A stretch of 54,468 bases of DNA from a virus. This document shows, piece by piece, positions 1 through 6,771 of this stretch. The stretch is taken from the IMG/VR virus record IMGVR_UViG_3300025466_000003, positions 1 to 54,468 of that record; one strand, given 5' to 3'. The notes under the pieces are model-generated. The model was not told where the DNA came from. It worked only from the letters and a program-made list of their open reading frames with translations, and did not search any database. Numbering within the stretch: the first letter of the stretch is position 1; each line of letters begins with the position of its first letter. A program made the translations under genes and the position numbers.

Positions 1-127
1 CAACCCCATCATATTCAGTTGGCTTAAGTGCGGAGTTATAAATGTACACCCTTTATCAAAATACAAAAAATCAAACTATGGCTTTATTTACAAATCAAAA
101 TGGTTCTGTAACTAGCTTTGGTTTTGA
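1..127. repeat. Terminal direct repeat, copy 1 (circular assembly overlap)
   Basis: Bases 1-127 are identical to 54342-54468. An exact repeat of this size at both ends of a contig is the usual overlap from a circular assembly graph, so the window is a complete circular map of about 54,341 bp. It cuts the last tail fibre gene (stop at 39-41) and the small gene that follows it. A true packaged terminal repeat of 127 bp is possible, but the position inside a fibre gene argues against it. Confidence 0.93.
3..41 (+). CDS. C-terminal fragment of the tail fibre gene 53174-54382
   Basis: These 13 codons, ending in TAA at 39-41, duplicate the last codons of the 402-residue fibre at the other end of the window. 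This is the circularisation overlap, not a separate gene. The next gene starts directly at base 42. Confidence 0.9.
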   Translation, partial: TPSYSVGLSAEL

Positions 128-251
128 TATAAACAACACAGACTATCAACAATTCAAAAAAGAATTGGCAAGTGGTGTGGAATTAAAAGATGCAGAGGGC
201 AATCAAATGACACCTGAGCAAATCACAACATTCTTGGAGACATTACCATGA
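42..251 (+). CDS. Small hypothetical protein between fibre genes
   Basis: This 69-residue soluble protein has no signal peptide or membrane segment. On the circular map it begins immediately after the stop codon of the preceding fibre gene, and its stop overlaps the next fibre's ATG by 4 bases, so it is translationally coupled on both sides. The start is duplicated at 54383. I do not recognise the family. Small genes between fibre genes can encode fibre assembly chaperones, but nothing here proves that. Confidence 0.75.
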   Translation: MYTLYQNTKNQTMALFTNQNGSVTSFGFDINNTDYQQFKKELASGVELKDAEGNQMTPEQITTFLETLP

Positions 252-1582
252 CAACAGTCATTGGGGGATCAGCCCCATCAATTACGTTTAGTGACTCAAC
301 AACACAGTCTACTGCGGCTTTGCCTTTAACGGGCGGATCAGTATCTGCTGATATAACTGTACACGGACTAACAGTAGGTCTAGGTAGTGGTTCTGTATCT
401 ACTAATACTGTTGTTGGTGCTAGTGCTTTGGCGGCTAATACAAGCGGAGTGCAAAACACTGCTTTTGGAAATCTTGCTTTAACTAATAATACATCTTCAA
501 GCGGAAATACTGGTTTAGGCTATGGTTCTTTAAATGTAAATGATGGAGGAAACTATAACACCGCTGTTGGTAGGAGTTCTCTTGGCTCTAATATTTCAGG
601 TAATAACAACGTAGCAATCGGTTATCAAGCTCTTGTATTTAACACAGCATCTGGCAATACCGCAGTAGGATATCAAGCAGGATATACAAATAGTGGTGCA
701 AACAATATAACTGCTTTTGGATATCAAGCAGGTTATACCTCTAACAACGCTATGCTTGATGCTTTTGGTTATCAAGCGGGTCAATTAGTAAGTTCTGGTA
801 CTTATAATTCAGCTTTTGGTTTCAGAGCTTTGCAAAATACAAATACAGGCACTAACAATGTAGCAGTTGGGCCATTTGCACTCCAAACCAATACCACAGC
901 ATCTAACAACACAGCAGTAGGGTATCAATCTGGATTGAATGCTACTGGGGCAGGAAATACTTTAATAGGTATGAATTCAGCGGCGTATGTTACTTCTGGT
1001 ACTTACAATACAATGCTTGGTTTTTATACAGGTAATGGTTCTGTAAACACAACAACTGGTAGTTATAATATATTAATTGGTGTAGGGGCAAATACTAGCT
1101 CAGGTGGAGATACAAATTCTATTACTATTGGTAATAATAATTCTACAGGAGGCACTACTGGCAAAGGGTCAAATACAGGTTTTATAAATCCTAATGGTGG
1201 AGGTGTATATCAAGGTAACAACTCTTCTACATGGTCTGTAACGTCTGACCAAAGACTTAAAAAGAATATTGTTGATAATACGGTAGGTCTTAGCGCAATA
1301 ACGCAGATTAAGGTTAGAAACTTTGAATACCGTTTACCCGAAGAAATAACAGAGTTTGACCAACATTGCGCAGTAGCTATTACTGGCGTTCAATTAGGGC
1401 CAATAGCTCAAGAGCTTCAACAAGTATTACCTGATTGCGTGAAAACAGAATCTACAGGTGTTATGTCCGTAGACTCTAGTGATGTATTGTGGCACTTAGT
1501 TACCGCAGTACAACAACTTAACGCATTAGTTACCGCACAGGCAACAGAGATAGCCGAACTTAAAGCTAAGGTAGGCGCATGA
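248..1582 (+). CDS. Tail fibre with YadA-like head repeats and C-terminal S74 chaperone
   Basis: This 444-residue protein is probably a trimeric tail fibre. The middle (about 70-310) is built of repeats of the type NTAVGYQAG and NNVAIGYQAL, resembling the beta-roll repeats of trimeric adhesin heads. The last 112 residues form an S74 intramolecular chaperone. The motif SDQRLKKN begins at Ser333, and Ser333 and Lys338 match the Ser-Lys dyad known from endosialidase-type fibres, which cleave themselves just before the Ser after trimerisation. The C-terminus is a short heptad-like helix ending in AELKAKVGA, shared with the fibre at 52058. The ATGA overlap joins it to the gene before and to a membrane protein after. 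It likely binds a host surface glycan or protein; the receptor is unknown. Confidence 0.88.
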   Translation: MTTVIGGSAPSITFSDSTTQSTAALPLTGGSVSADITVHGLTVGLGSGSVSTNTVVGASALAANTSGVQNTAFGNLALTNNTSSSGNTGLGYGSLNVNDGGNYNTAVGRSSLGSNISGNNNVAIGYQALVFNTASGNTAVGYQAGYTNSGANNITAFGYQAGYTSNNAMLDAFGYQAGQLVSSGTYNSAFGFRALQNTNTGTNNVAVGPFALQTNTTASNNTAVGYQSGLNATGAGNTLIGMNSAAYVTSGTYNTMLGFYTGNGSVNTTTGSYNILIGVGANTSSGGDTNSITIGNNNSTGGTTGKGSNTGFINPNGGGVYQGNNSSTWSVTSDQRLKKNIVDNTVGLSAITQIKVRNFEYRLPEEITEFDQHCAVAITGVQLGPIAQELQQVLPDCVKTESTGVMSVDSSDVLWHLVTAVQQLNALVTAQATEIAELKAKVGA

Positions 1583-1767
1583 ACACACTCATCACAACCC
1601 TAAAGTCAAAACAAGTCCTATGGGCAATAGTTATTGCCATACTCTCAGTATTGCAGGGTTTCGTCATGGAGCTATCCCTAACTCCTATTCATCAAATGAT
1701 AGTGGGTTGTATAATTTCTGTGGTCGTAGTGTTACTACGATTTATTGAAACACCACAAGGAAACTAA
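1579..1767 (+). CDS. Small two-helix membrane protein (candidate holin-like)
   Basis: This 62-residue protein has two hydrophobic helices, about residues 13-30 and 38-56, with a basic N-terminus. It overlaps the S74 fibre gene by 4 bases. Two-helix proteins of this size in late phage operons are often holins or antiholins. However, a better holin candidate lies beside the endolysin at 5150, so this could be an antiholin, a second holin, or an unrelated membrane protein. Confidence 0.7.
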   Translation: MNTLITTLKSKQVLWAIVIAILSVLQGFVMELSLTPIHQMIVGCIISVVVVLLRFIETPQGN

Positions 1768-1768
1768 A

Positions 1769-1921
1769 ATGCAAAACATCACTTTATCTGTTCAGACAAT
1801 TAACGCAGTCATGGCTTACTTAGGAACAAAACCGTTTCAAGAGGTATTCCAGATTATCGAGGCCGTGCAAAAGGAAGTAAACGCACAGCAACCCCCACCA
1901 GAAGCTCCTAAAGCTGATTAA
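1769..1921 (+). CDS. Small hypothetical protein, 50 aa
   Basis: A 50-residue ORF starts one base after the stop of the membrane protein, behind an AAGGAAAC stretch that can act as a ribosome binding site. The product has an amphipathic N-terminal half and a Pro/Ala-rich C-terminus (QQPPPEAPKAD). It fills the space to the next fibre gene with no gap. The family is unknown; a Pro-rich tail of this type also appears in the gene at 4008. Confidence 0.65.
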   Translation: MQNITLSVQTINAVMAYLGTKPFQEVFQIIEAVQKEVNAQQPPPEAPKAD

Positions 1922-1931
1922 AGGAATTATT

Positions 1932-2876
1932 ATGCCTGCATCAAATTACACTCCCATATACCTATACGCATCTGGTTCTGCGGGCGTAAAACCTGCCGCA
2001 GGCAACCCAGGCATAGCCAACACCAGTAAAGGATCTGAGGTAGCTTTAAACTACGCTGATGGCATTTTGTACTATGCTAATTCGTCAGGAACCGTCACTG
2101 CGTTGGCTTCTGCATCTGCTACTGCGGGGCAATTTTCAAGCATTACCGATACTGGTTTAACGACAGCGGGGATTGTTACAAACACATCTGGCGGAGTTTT
2201 GGGTACAACCACATCTCCCACTTTAACTGCTCTGACTATAAACAACGGTAGTAGTGGAGGAGCGATTACTTTAAATAGCGTCAGTGGCTTACCCTTAGCG
2301 ATTACAGCGCTTGGATCTGGAATTAATAGTTATTTTAATTTTGGTTATCCAATAATTAATACTAGCGCAAAAACATCTACTTTTTCAGGAAATTTAACTG
2401 TTACTAACAACGCGACTATAGCGGGGGTAATATTTAATTCTGCTAATAATATTCCAGTTAGTTCACCAAACACTGCTACGTCTGGAAGTGATGGAGGGTG
2501 GCAAACTTGGACACCATCTGTAAATGGACTTACAGGGGCAACTTTTCAGACTACTCTGGGTAGATATTTAATTATAGGAAGTATTGCTTTTGTACAATTA
2601 AATATATCTTGGTTAAATAATACCGTAGCAAATTCAATAACTATTACTGGATTGCCAATTACCCCTAGCACTCTTTCTGGTTTTGGCGGTACTGTTATGA
2701 ACGGAATAGTTGGCGCGGCGGGAACGACTTCTCCTTCTTCTGTATATTATTTAACTTGTGGGACAGGCAGTTCAACTATATACGTAGTAAGTGCAACAGG
2801 AAATGTTAGTTCAAATGCAACTTTTGCAATTGGTGGTGGCGCTTTTTCAGGTATGTTTGCGTTTTCATTGACTTAA
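1932..2876 (+). CDS. Tail fibre-like protein
   Basis: This 314-residue Ser/Thr/Gly/Asn-rich beta protein resembles phage fibre shafts. The N-terminal part (1-60) contains a segment like the 'KGSEVALNYADGILYYAN' type often found at the virion-attachment end of fibres. The middle is low-complexity beta repeat, and the last 130 residues (from about GGWQTWTPSVNG) look like a compact tip domain. An AAAGGAATTATT ribosome binding site precedes the ATG. No enzymatic motif is visible. It closes the fibre block, and a non-coding regulatory stretch follows. Confidence 0.8.
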   Translation: MPASNYTPIYLYASGSAGVKPAAGNPGIANTSKGSEVALNYADGILYYANSSGTVTALASASATAGQFSSITDTGLTTAGIVTNTSGGVLGTTTSPTLTALTINNGSSGGAITLNSVSGLPLAITALGSGINSYFNFGYPIINTSAKTSTFSGNLTVTNNATIAGVIFNSANNIPVSSPNTATSGSDGGWQTWTPSVNGLTGATFQTTLGRYLIIGSIAFVQLNISWLNNTVANSITITGLPITPSTLSGFGGTVMNGIVGAAGTTSPSSVYYLTCGTGSSTIYVVSATGNVSSNATFAIGGGAFSGMFAFSLT

Positions 2877-2904
2877 TCATGCAATCAATCAGAACTTGTC
2901 TTGC

Positions 2905-2955
2905 TTAACATTAAGTTAAAGTATACTTATATCCTATAACAAATAGGAGAGCGGT
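2905..2955 (+). promoter_or_regulatory. Candidate promoter/operator upstream of the oxygenase gene
   Basis: The 80-base gap holds TTAACATTAAGTTAA (2905-2919), one mismatch from the perfect palindrome at 23731. Read as a sigma70 promoter, TTAACA (2905-2910) and TATATC (2928-2933) are 17 bp apart. A GGAGAG ribosome binding site sits just before the ATG at 2956. The shared motif suggests co-regulation with the early regions; promoter activity is inference. Confidence 0.45.
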
Positions 2956-3567
2956 ATGGATAATCTTGACATTGCTACATACTTCCCAACGGCGGTATAT
3001 AGCATATCAAAACCAGAGTATTTGGATAATGCTTTAGAGGTTTTTAATGAAGGAATTGCAAATAACAAAGAATCTATAAATGAGTTGTATCCAGTCAAAA
3101 TGACGGGTAACTTTTTTTTAGATCCAAGGATCAAGGACTTAGCTTCATACATATCTTTTACGGCTTGGAACATTTTGGATTCTCAAGGGTACAAGATGGA
3201 TGACAAAGTTACTTATTTTCAGTCTATGTGGGGTCAGGAGCACTATAAGTTTTCGGGAATGGATGATCACGCTCATGGGGATGGATGCCATATTATTGGT
3301 TTTTACTTTCTCAATGAAATGGAGAAATCATCCAACATTGTGATAAATGATTCAAGAGAAGGCAAAGTTTTAACTCAGTTACCAGAAAAAGATTCATCAA
3401 CAGTAAGTTATGCAACCAATAAATTATTATTTCCTATAAAAAAAGGAGTGATTTTTTTAACAAATTCTTGGGTGGCGCATTCTTTTACCAGACATGGATC
3501 TGATGAGCCGTTAAGGTTTATACATTTTAATTTGGGCGTTCAGCAACAAACTCCGATTATTGTATGA
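2956..3567 (+). CDS. 2OG-Fe(II) oxygenase-like protein
   Basis: This 203-residue protein fits the phage 2-oxoglutarate/Fe(II) oxygenase family with a double-stranded beta helix (2OG-FeII_Oxy_5 type). A His cluster DDHAHGDG (His105, His107, Asp109) is followed by the strand GFYFL. The C-terminal half shows GVIFLTNSWVAHS (His175) and an Arg187 in LRFIHFNL, matching the distal iron ligand and the co-substrate-binding Arg. Such enzymes hydroxylate or demethylate proteins or nucleic acid bases; the substrate here is unknown. The gene has its own upstream regulatory motif, sits between the fibres and the lysis genes, and overlaps the next gene by 4 bases. Assignment of the exact ligands is by pattern only. 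Confidence 0.72.
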   Translation: MDNLDIATYFPTAVYSISKPEYLDNALEVFNEGIANNKESINELYPVKMTGNFFLDPRIKDLASYISFTAWNILDSQGYKMDDKVTYFQSMWGQEHYKFSGMDDHAHGDGCHIIGFYFLNEMEKSSNIVINDSREGKVLTQLPEKDSSTVSYATNKLLFPIKKGVIFLTNSWVAHSFTRHGSDEPLRFIHFNLGVQQQTPIIV

Positions 3568-3818
3568 AATACTTAATCCGCTTTAACAAGTCTAGGGGAA
3601 TGCCCGGACGGGGAACTGTAGACCATGCTTGGAGGGTTTTTGAGGGCCATCAGGAGTATCTTTGTAAGCACGTGAGGATCAATGTACCCTGTCACAGCGA
3701 AAGGACGGGGGAGGATTGGAATATGGCTTGTGAGGGCACTATGAAAATTGACCAAAGCACATCTACAATTAGCATTGAAGGGGAAACCGTCACCCCATCT
3801 TTGACGGAAAATAAATAG
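3564..3818 (+). CDS. Hypothetical phage protein, 84 aa
   Basis: This 84-residue protein starts inside the oxygenase stop (ATGA) and so is coupled to it. The N-terminus is basic (KYLIRFNKSRGMPGRGT), and the middle has two Cys and two His (CKHVRINVPCH), which could be structural or bind metal. The C-terminus is Thr/Glu-rich. No function can be named. Confidence 0.72.
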   Translation: MKYLIRFNKSRGMPGRGTVDHAWRVFEGHQEYLCKHVRINVPCHSERTGEDWNMACEGTMKIDQSTSTISIEGETVTPSLTENK

Positions 3819-3828
3819 GATGACAATC

Positions 3829-3999
3829 ATGGACGTTTTAAAACTTGAATTATTTGAAGGTGAGATTAAAGACATTATCAATGTTTTAGGTCAATTGCCG
3901 ACCAGTTCCAACGCTTGGCCTTTGAGTCAAAAGATCATGGGTCAATTGCAGGCACAAATTCCCCAAGAAGTTGTTACAGATGTAAAACCAAATAACTGA
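3829..3999 (+). CDS. Small hypothetical protein, 56 aa
   Basis: A 56-residue acidic, mostly helical protein. Of two in-frame ATGs (3820 and 3829), the second has TAGGA at a normal distance and is preferred. It lies 10 bases after the previous stop and 8 bases before the next start, inside the packed run from the oxygenase to the lysis genes. The family is unknown. Confidence 0.65.
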   Translation: MDVLKLELFEGEIKDIINVLGQLPTSSNAWPLSQKIMGQLQAQIPQEVVTDVKPNN

Positions 4000-4007
4000 G
4001 GTTATAT

Positions 4008-4298
4008 ATGCAATTTTTAAAAGACATTCGCGCTCATTTAAACAATTTTGAAACTGATGCTCAAGACAAGATCCATGCATTCTTGGATTTTCTTGATCAA
4101 AAGTATGCTCCTCCAACAGAGGCAAAACCTGGCCCCGTGGTTACTCCTACAATTATGTTTGAGGCTCCTCCACAAGTGCCTACTGTTGAGATACCTCCGC
4201 AAACCACAATATCAGCTACGCCTGTTACAACAACAGAATCTGCTGTTATTGCTGTAGTTGCCCCATCATTTTTAACTTGTATACAGGCAGAAAAATAA
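4008..4298 (+). CDS. Hypothetical protein with Pro/Thr-rich C-terminus
   Basis: This 96-residue protein has an N-terminal helix (about 1-32, FLKDIRAHLNNFETDAQDKI) that could form a coiled coil. A Pro/Thr/Val-rich linker (36-80) follows, then a short hydrophobic end with one Cys. A GAGGTTAT ribosome binding site precedes the ATG. The helix-plus-linker shape is common in small virion or lysis-region proteins. No function is assigned. Confidence 0.68.
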   Translation: MQFLKDIRAHLNNFETDAQDKIHAFLDFLDQKYAPPTEAKPGPVVTPTIMFEAPPQVPTVEIPPQTTISATPVTTTESAVIAVVAPSFLTCIQAEK

Positions 4299-4299
4299 A

Positions 4300-4497
4300 A
4301 TGAATGAAGACATAGAAGTTAGAGTTGCCGTACATGAGGCCATTTGCGCTGAAAGATACAGAGCAATTCAAGAATCTTTGTCTTCTGGGGATAAAAGAAT
4401 GACAAAAATAGAGTATTTGCTTTATTTTGTCGTTCTTTGTGTTTTGTTGGGGCCTGGGGTGGCGGCGGATTTGATCAAAAAATTCTTAGAACATTAG
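4300..4497 (+). CDS. Small membrane protein with one transmembrane helix
   Basis: This 65-residue protein has a charged N-terminal helix (1-35) followed by one hydrophobic segment (about 39-57, YLLYFVVLCVLLGPGVAADL) and a short basic tail. The soluble helix on the N-terminal side recalls small phage inner-membrane proteins such as spanins or antiholins, but there is no partner lipoprotein beside it. It sits just upstream of the frameshifted membrane protein and the holin. Confidence 0.68.
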   Translation: MNEDIEVRVAVHEAICAERYRAIQESLSSGDKRMTKIEYLLYFVVLCVLLGPGVAADLIKKFLEH

Positions 4498-4500
4498 TAT

Positions 4501-5147
4501 ATGGAACCAATTAGTACTTGTCTGGCTATACTTTCTGCTGTTAAGCAAGGCGTAGCTATGTACAAAGACTTTAAGGCTACTGGTAAAGAAGCATACGATG
4601 TTTTTCATGAAATCTCAACAGGGTTAGGTTCTTTTTTCGAGCACAGTGAAAAAGCCCATGCTGAGATAAAAGATAAGGAAAAGAATCCGCCCAAGGGTAA
4701 GTCTATACAAGCACAAGCCTTAGAGAACATCATGGCTAGGAAGCAACTAGAACAAGCCCAGTACGATTTGAGGCAGATGTTGGTATACGAGAGTCCTCCA
4801 GAGCTTGGCGACCTATGGCATCAGTTTGAGAAAGAAAAAAACAGACTTAATGCTGATAAAGCCAATTTTGACAAAGCACAAAAAAAAAGGATGCAAAAGA
4901 GGCCAGAGAACGCAAAGAAGCAAGAGATGTATTTCAATTCAGACTTGTTGTGTGCGCTGCCATACTTATCTTTGCACTCACTTGCGTAGGGTTGATGTTC
5001 TATATTCGGCAAGATTATTTGAAAAAAAGAGAACAGGAAAGTTGGCACATAGAATTTAAAAAAAATTTCTTAGAAGATGATAAGTTAATAGAATGTTATG
5101 TGATGTTTAAACAGACAGGGTATCTTCCAAAGTATTGCAAGGAGTGA
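4501..5147 (+). CDS. Membrane-anchored phage protein split by a -1 frameshift
   Basis: Read without a shift, the ORF ends at 4989 with 162 residues and an unlikely tail. The -1 frame, entered in the A9 run at 4880-4888, stays open to 5147 and continues the coding logic: KDAKEARERKEAR (basic helix), a transmembrane segment at about fused residues 149-169 (LVVCAAILIFALTCVGLMFYI), then a charged cytoplasmic-type tail ending in YLPKYCKE. The fused protein would be 215 residues. Its N-terminus (MEPISTCLAILSA, with GLGSFFEH near residue 45) resembles phage virion or lysis-region proteins with a C-terminal membrane anchor. The shift could be programmed (slippery A AAA AAA in the correct phase at 4881-4887) or an assembly error missing one A. 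The stop at 5145-5147 is just before the holin start. Confidence 0.75.
4880..4888 (+). other. A9 slippery tract, candidate -1 ribosomal frameshift site
   Basis: The frame-0 codons are CAA AAA AAA AGG, so the heptamer A AAA AAA (4881-4887) is in the classical phase for -1 slippage on tandem Lys tRNAs. Downstream the 0 frame ends at 4989 and the -1 frame at 5147. No strong downstream hairpin is obvious. An undercalled homopolymer (A10 in reality) would give the same fusion. Confidence 0.55.
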
Positions 5148-5149
5148 TT

Positions 5150-5647
5150 ATGGATTGGATTAAAACAATAGCACCTACGATATTTAGTGCAATTGGAGGA
5201 CCACTGGGTGGTTTGGCGTATGAAATGGTATCAAAGGTTCTTGGTGTATCCCAGGACGATGCTAAGAAAATGTTGGAGGATGGTAAATTATCTTCAGACC
5301 AGATTGCCGCAGTGCAACAAGCCGAGATAGCTTTAAAAGCCAAAGCACAAGAATTAAACCTAGATTTTGAGCAATTAGCCGTTCAAGACAGAAGTTCTGC
5401 TAGAACGATGCAGATTGCTACTCAGTCTTGGATACCTCCTGTTCTTGCTATAGGAATCACAGGCGGTTTCTTTGGAATACTCTTTGGGCTGATGTACGGT
5501 CAGGTACAGCACACGCCTCAGATCGACATCATGCTAGGTTCACTTGGAACTGCTTGGACGGGGGTGGTAGCCTTTTACTTTGGTAGTTCAGCAGGGAGTC
5601 AGAAGAAAGACGAACTTTTACATCAATCAACACCAGTTTCAAAATGA
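5150..5647 (+). CDS. Holin (GTA-type, C-terminal membrane helices)
   Basis: This 165-residue protein has a soluble helical N-terminal half with AVQDRSSARTMQ (77-88), then two strong membrane helices (about 95-116 and 126-146) and a basic tail with FGSSAGSQKKDELL. This pattern is typical of the phage/gene-transfer-agent 3TM holin family. The ATG at 5150 is preferred over an upstream in-frame TTG because AAGGAG lies 6 bases before it. The gene overlaps the endolysin by 4 bases, the classical holin-endolysin order. It would permeabilise the inner membrane to release the endolysin. Confidence 0.83.
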   Translation: MDWIKTIAPTIFSAIGGPLGGLAYEMVSKVLGVSQDDAKKMLEDGKLSSDQIAAVQQAEIALKAKAQELNLDFEQLAVQDRSSARTMQIATQSWIPPVLAIGITGGFFGILFGLMYGQVQHTPQIDIMLGSLGTAWTGVVAFYFGSSAGSQKKDELLHQSTPVSK

Positions 5648-6063
5648 TTAATTCAAGATCTTTAGATGAACTACTACCCCAAGTTAAAAGTAGAGTCGAT
5701 GCTTTTATACAAGCTTGTAAGGATAAGGGCATTGATATTTTGGTCACGAGCACTTACAGGGACATGGAGAGTCAGGACGCACTATATAAACAAGGAAGAA
5801 CAAGTCCTGGGAAAATTGTTACTAATGCTAAGGCAGGAGAGTCATTTCATAATTATCGCTGTGCTGTTGATATTGTTCCAATTGTTAGCGGAAAACCCGA
5901 TTGGGACGGTTCTCACCCTGTGTGGGCAGAAATAGGAAAGATTGGTGAAGAGTGTGGATTGGAATGGGCGGGGAATTGGAAGTCGTTCAAAGAGCTTGCT
6001 CATTTCCAATACACAGGTAATAAAACAATTGATCAGTTGAAATCGGGCGGTATTATAGAGTGA
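5644..6063 (+). CDS. Endolysin, M15 family L-alanyl-D-glutamate/D-Ala peptidase
   Basis: This 139-residue protein has the zinc peptidase signature of phage endolysins related to that of T5: STYRD (36-40), ESFHNYRCAVDI with His69 and Asp76 as zinc ligands, and KELAHFQY with Glu117 and His120. It should cut the peptide stems of Gram-negative peptidoglycan. There is no signal peptide or SAR helix, so it depends on the holin, whose gene it overlaps by 4 bases. A cell-wall-binding domain is absent, as usual for phages of Gram-negative hosts. Confidence 0.92.
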   Translation: MINSRSLDELLPQVKSRVDAFIQACKDKGIDILVTSTYRDMESQDALYKQGRTSPGKIVTNAKAGESFHNYRCAVDIVPIVSGKPDWDGSHPVWAEIGKIGEECGLEWAGNWKSFKELAHFQYTGNKTIDQLKSGGIIE

Positions 6064-6109
6064 CTTTTCCCTAGATACTATCTAAAATAGGCATATATTA
6101 GGGGGCTAA
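6064..6109 (+). promoter_or_regulatory. Intergenic region with 13-bp palindrome
   Basis: The 46-base gap between the endolysin and the next tail gene contains the perfect inverted repeat TAGATA-C-TATCTA (6072-6084) and an AT-rich TATATT downstream, then AGGGGG as ribosome binding site. It may hold a promoter for the 6110-17192 block. Nothing else marks it. Confidence 0.3.
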
Positions 6110-6769
6110 ATGACAATTTCATCAGTAACAAACACTCCTTCGTTTGTTTTTACCTACGATAACCTCATAAGTACCATTTATCAGTACTTAGAGAGGAGTG
6201 ATACTGCCGTGGTAAACCAAGTTCCCGTCGCCATTAGTCTGTGCGAATATGAAATTGCACAGCAAATTAAAACTTTAGGCCAACTTAATGTGGTTGAGAG
6301 CACTTTAACTGCTTCAAATCCAGTTATACCTAAGCCTGCGAGGTGGAGAAAAACCGTATCCATGAAATATACGGATGCAAGTGGCAACAAACAACCCATT
6401 TATTTGAGAAAGTATGAGTATCTAACTGGATACTGGCCTAACTCAACAAGCACTGCGCCCCCACTATATTACGCAGACTATGACTATGATCACTGGTATT
6501 TTGCGCCTACGCCAGATCAGGCTTATGCGTTTGAGGTGTTGTTTTACGAAAGAATCCAACCCTTGTCTAGCACAAATCAAACAAACTGGCTTACTCAAAA
6601 CGCGCCAAATGCGATGCTTTTTGGGACACTCCTTCAGATGACGCCATTTTTAAAGAATGACGCAAGAATTCCTACGTGGCAACAAATGTATCAAAATGCA
6701 TTGAGTATGCTCAAATCAGAAGACATTACTCGCGTAGGCGACAGACAAACCCTAGTACAGGATAGCTAA
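6110..6769 (+). CDS. Probable head-tail adaptor/connector-like structural protein
   Basis: This 219-residue protein resembles short-tail phage adaptor proteins. It has a helical N-terminus (LISTIYQYLERSDTAVVNQVPVAISLCEYEIAQ...), a central beta region with a W/Y-rich pattern (YYADYDYDHWYFAPTP) and a C-terminal helix with a capsid-adaptor-like NALSMLKSED. A similar central beta pattern occurs in the adaptor at 47851. It starts the second tail block, immediately upstream of a fibre-like and a hub-like gene. Without homology searches the exact position in the virion cannot be fixed. Confidence 0.65.
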   Translation: MTISSVTNTPSFVFTYDNLISTIYQYLERSDTAVVNQVPVAISLCEYEIAQQIKTLGQLNVVESTLTASNPVIPKPARWRKTVSMKYTDASGNKQPIYLRKYEYLTGYWPNSTSTAPPLYYADYDYDHWYFAPTPDQAYAFEVLFYERIQPLSSTNQTNWLTQNAPNAMLFGTLLQMTPFLKNDARIPTWQQMYQNALSMLKSEDITRVGDRQTLVQDS

Positions 6770-6771
6770 TT

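Noticed and set aside
248-1582. A diversity-generating retroelement acting on the repeated fibre
   Set aside because: No reverse transcriptase gene and no template/variable repeat pair with A-specific changes were seen; the repeats are structural.
4950-5147. A separate 65-residue membrane protein starting at GTG 4950
   Set aside because: There is no ribosome binding site at 4950, and the frame is open well upstream to the A9 tract, so it fits better as the C-terminus of the frameshifted gene starting at 4501.
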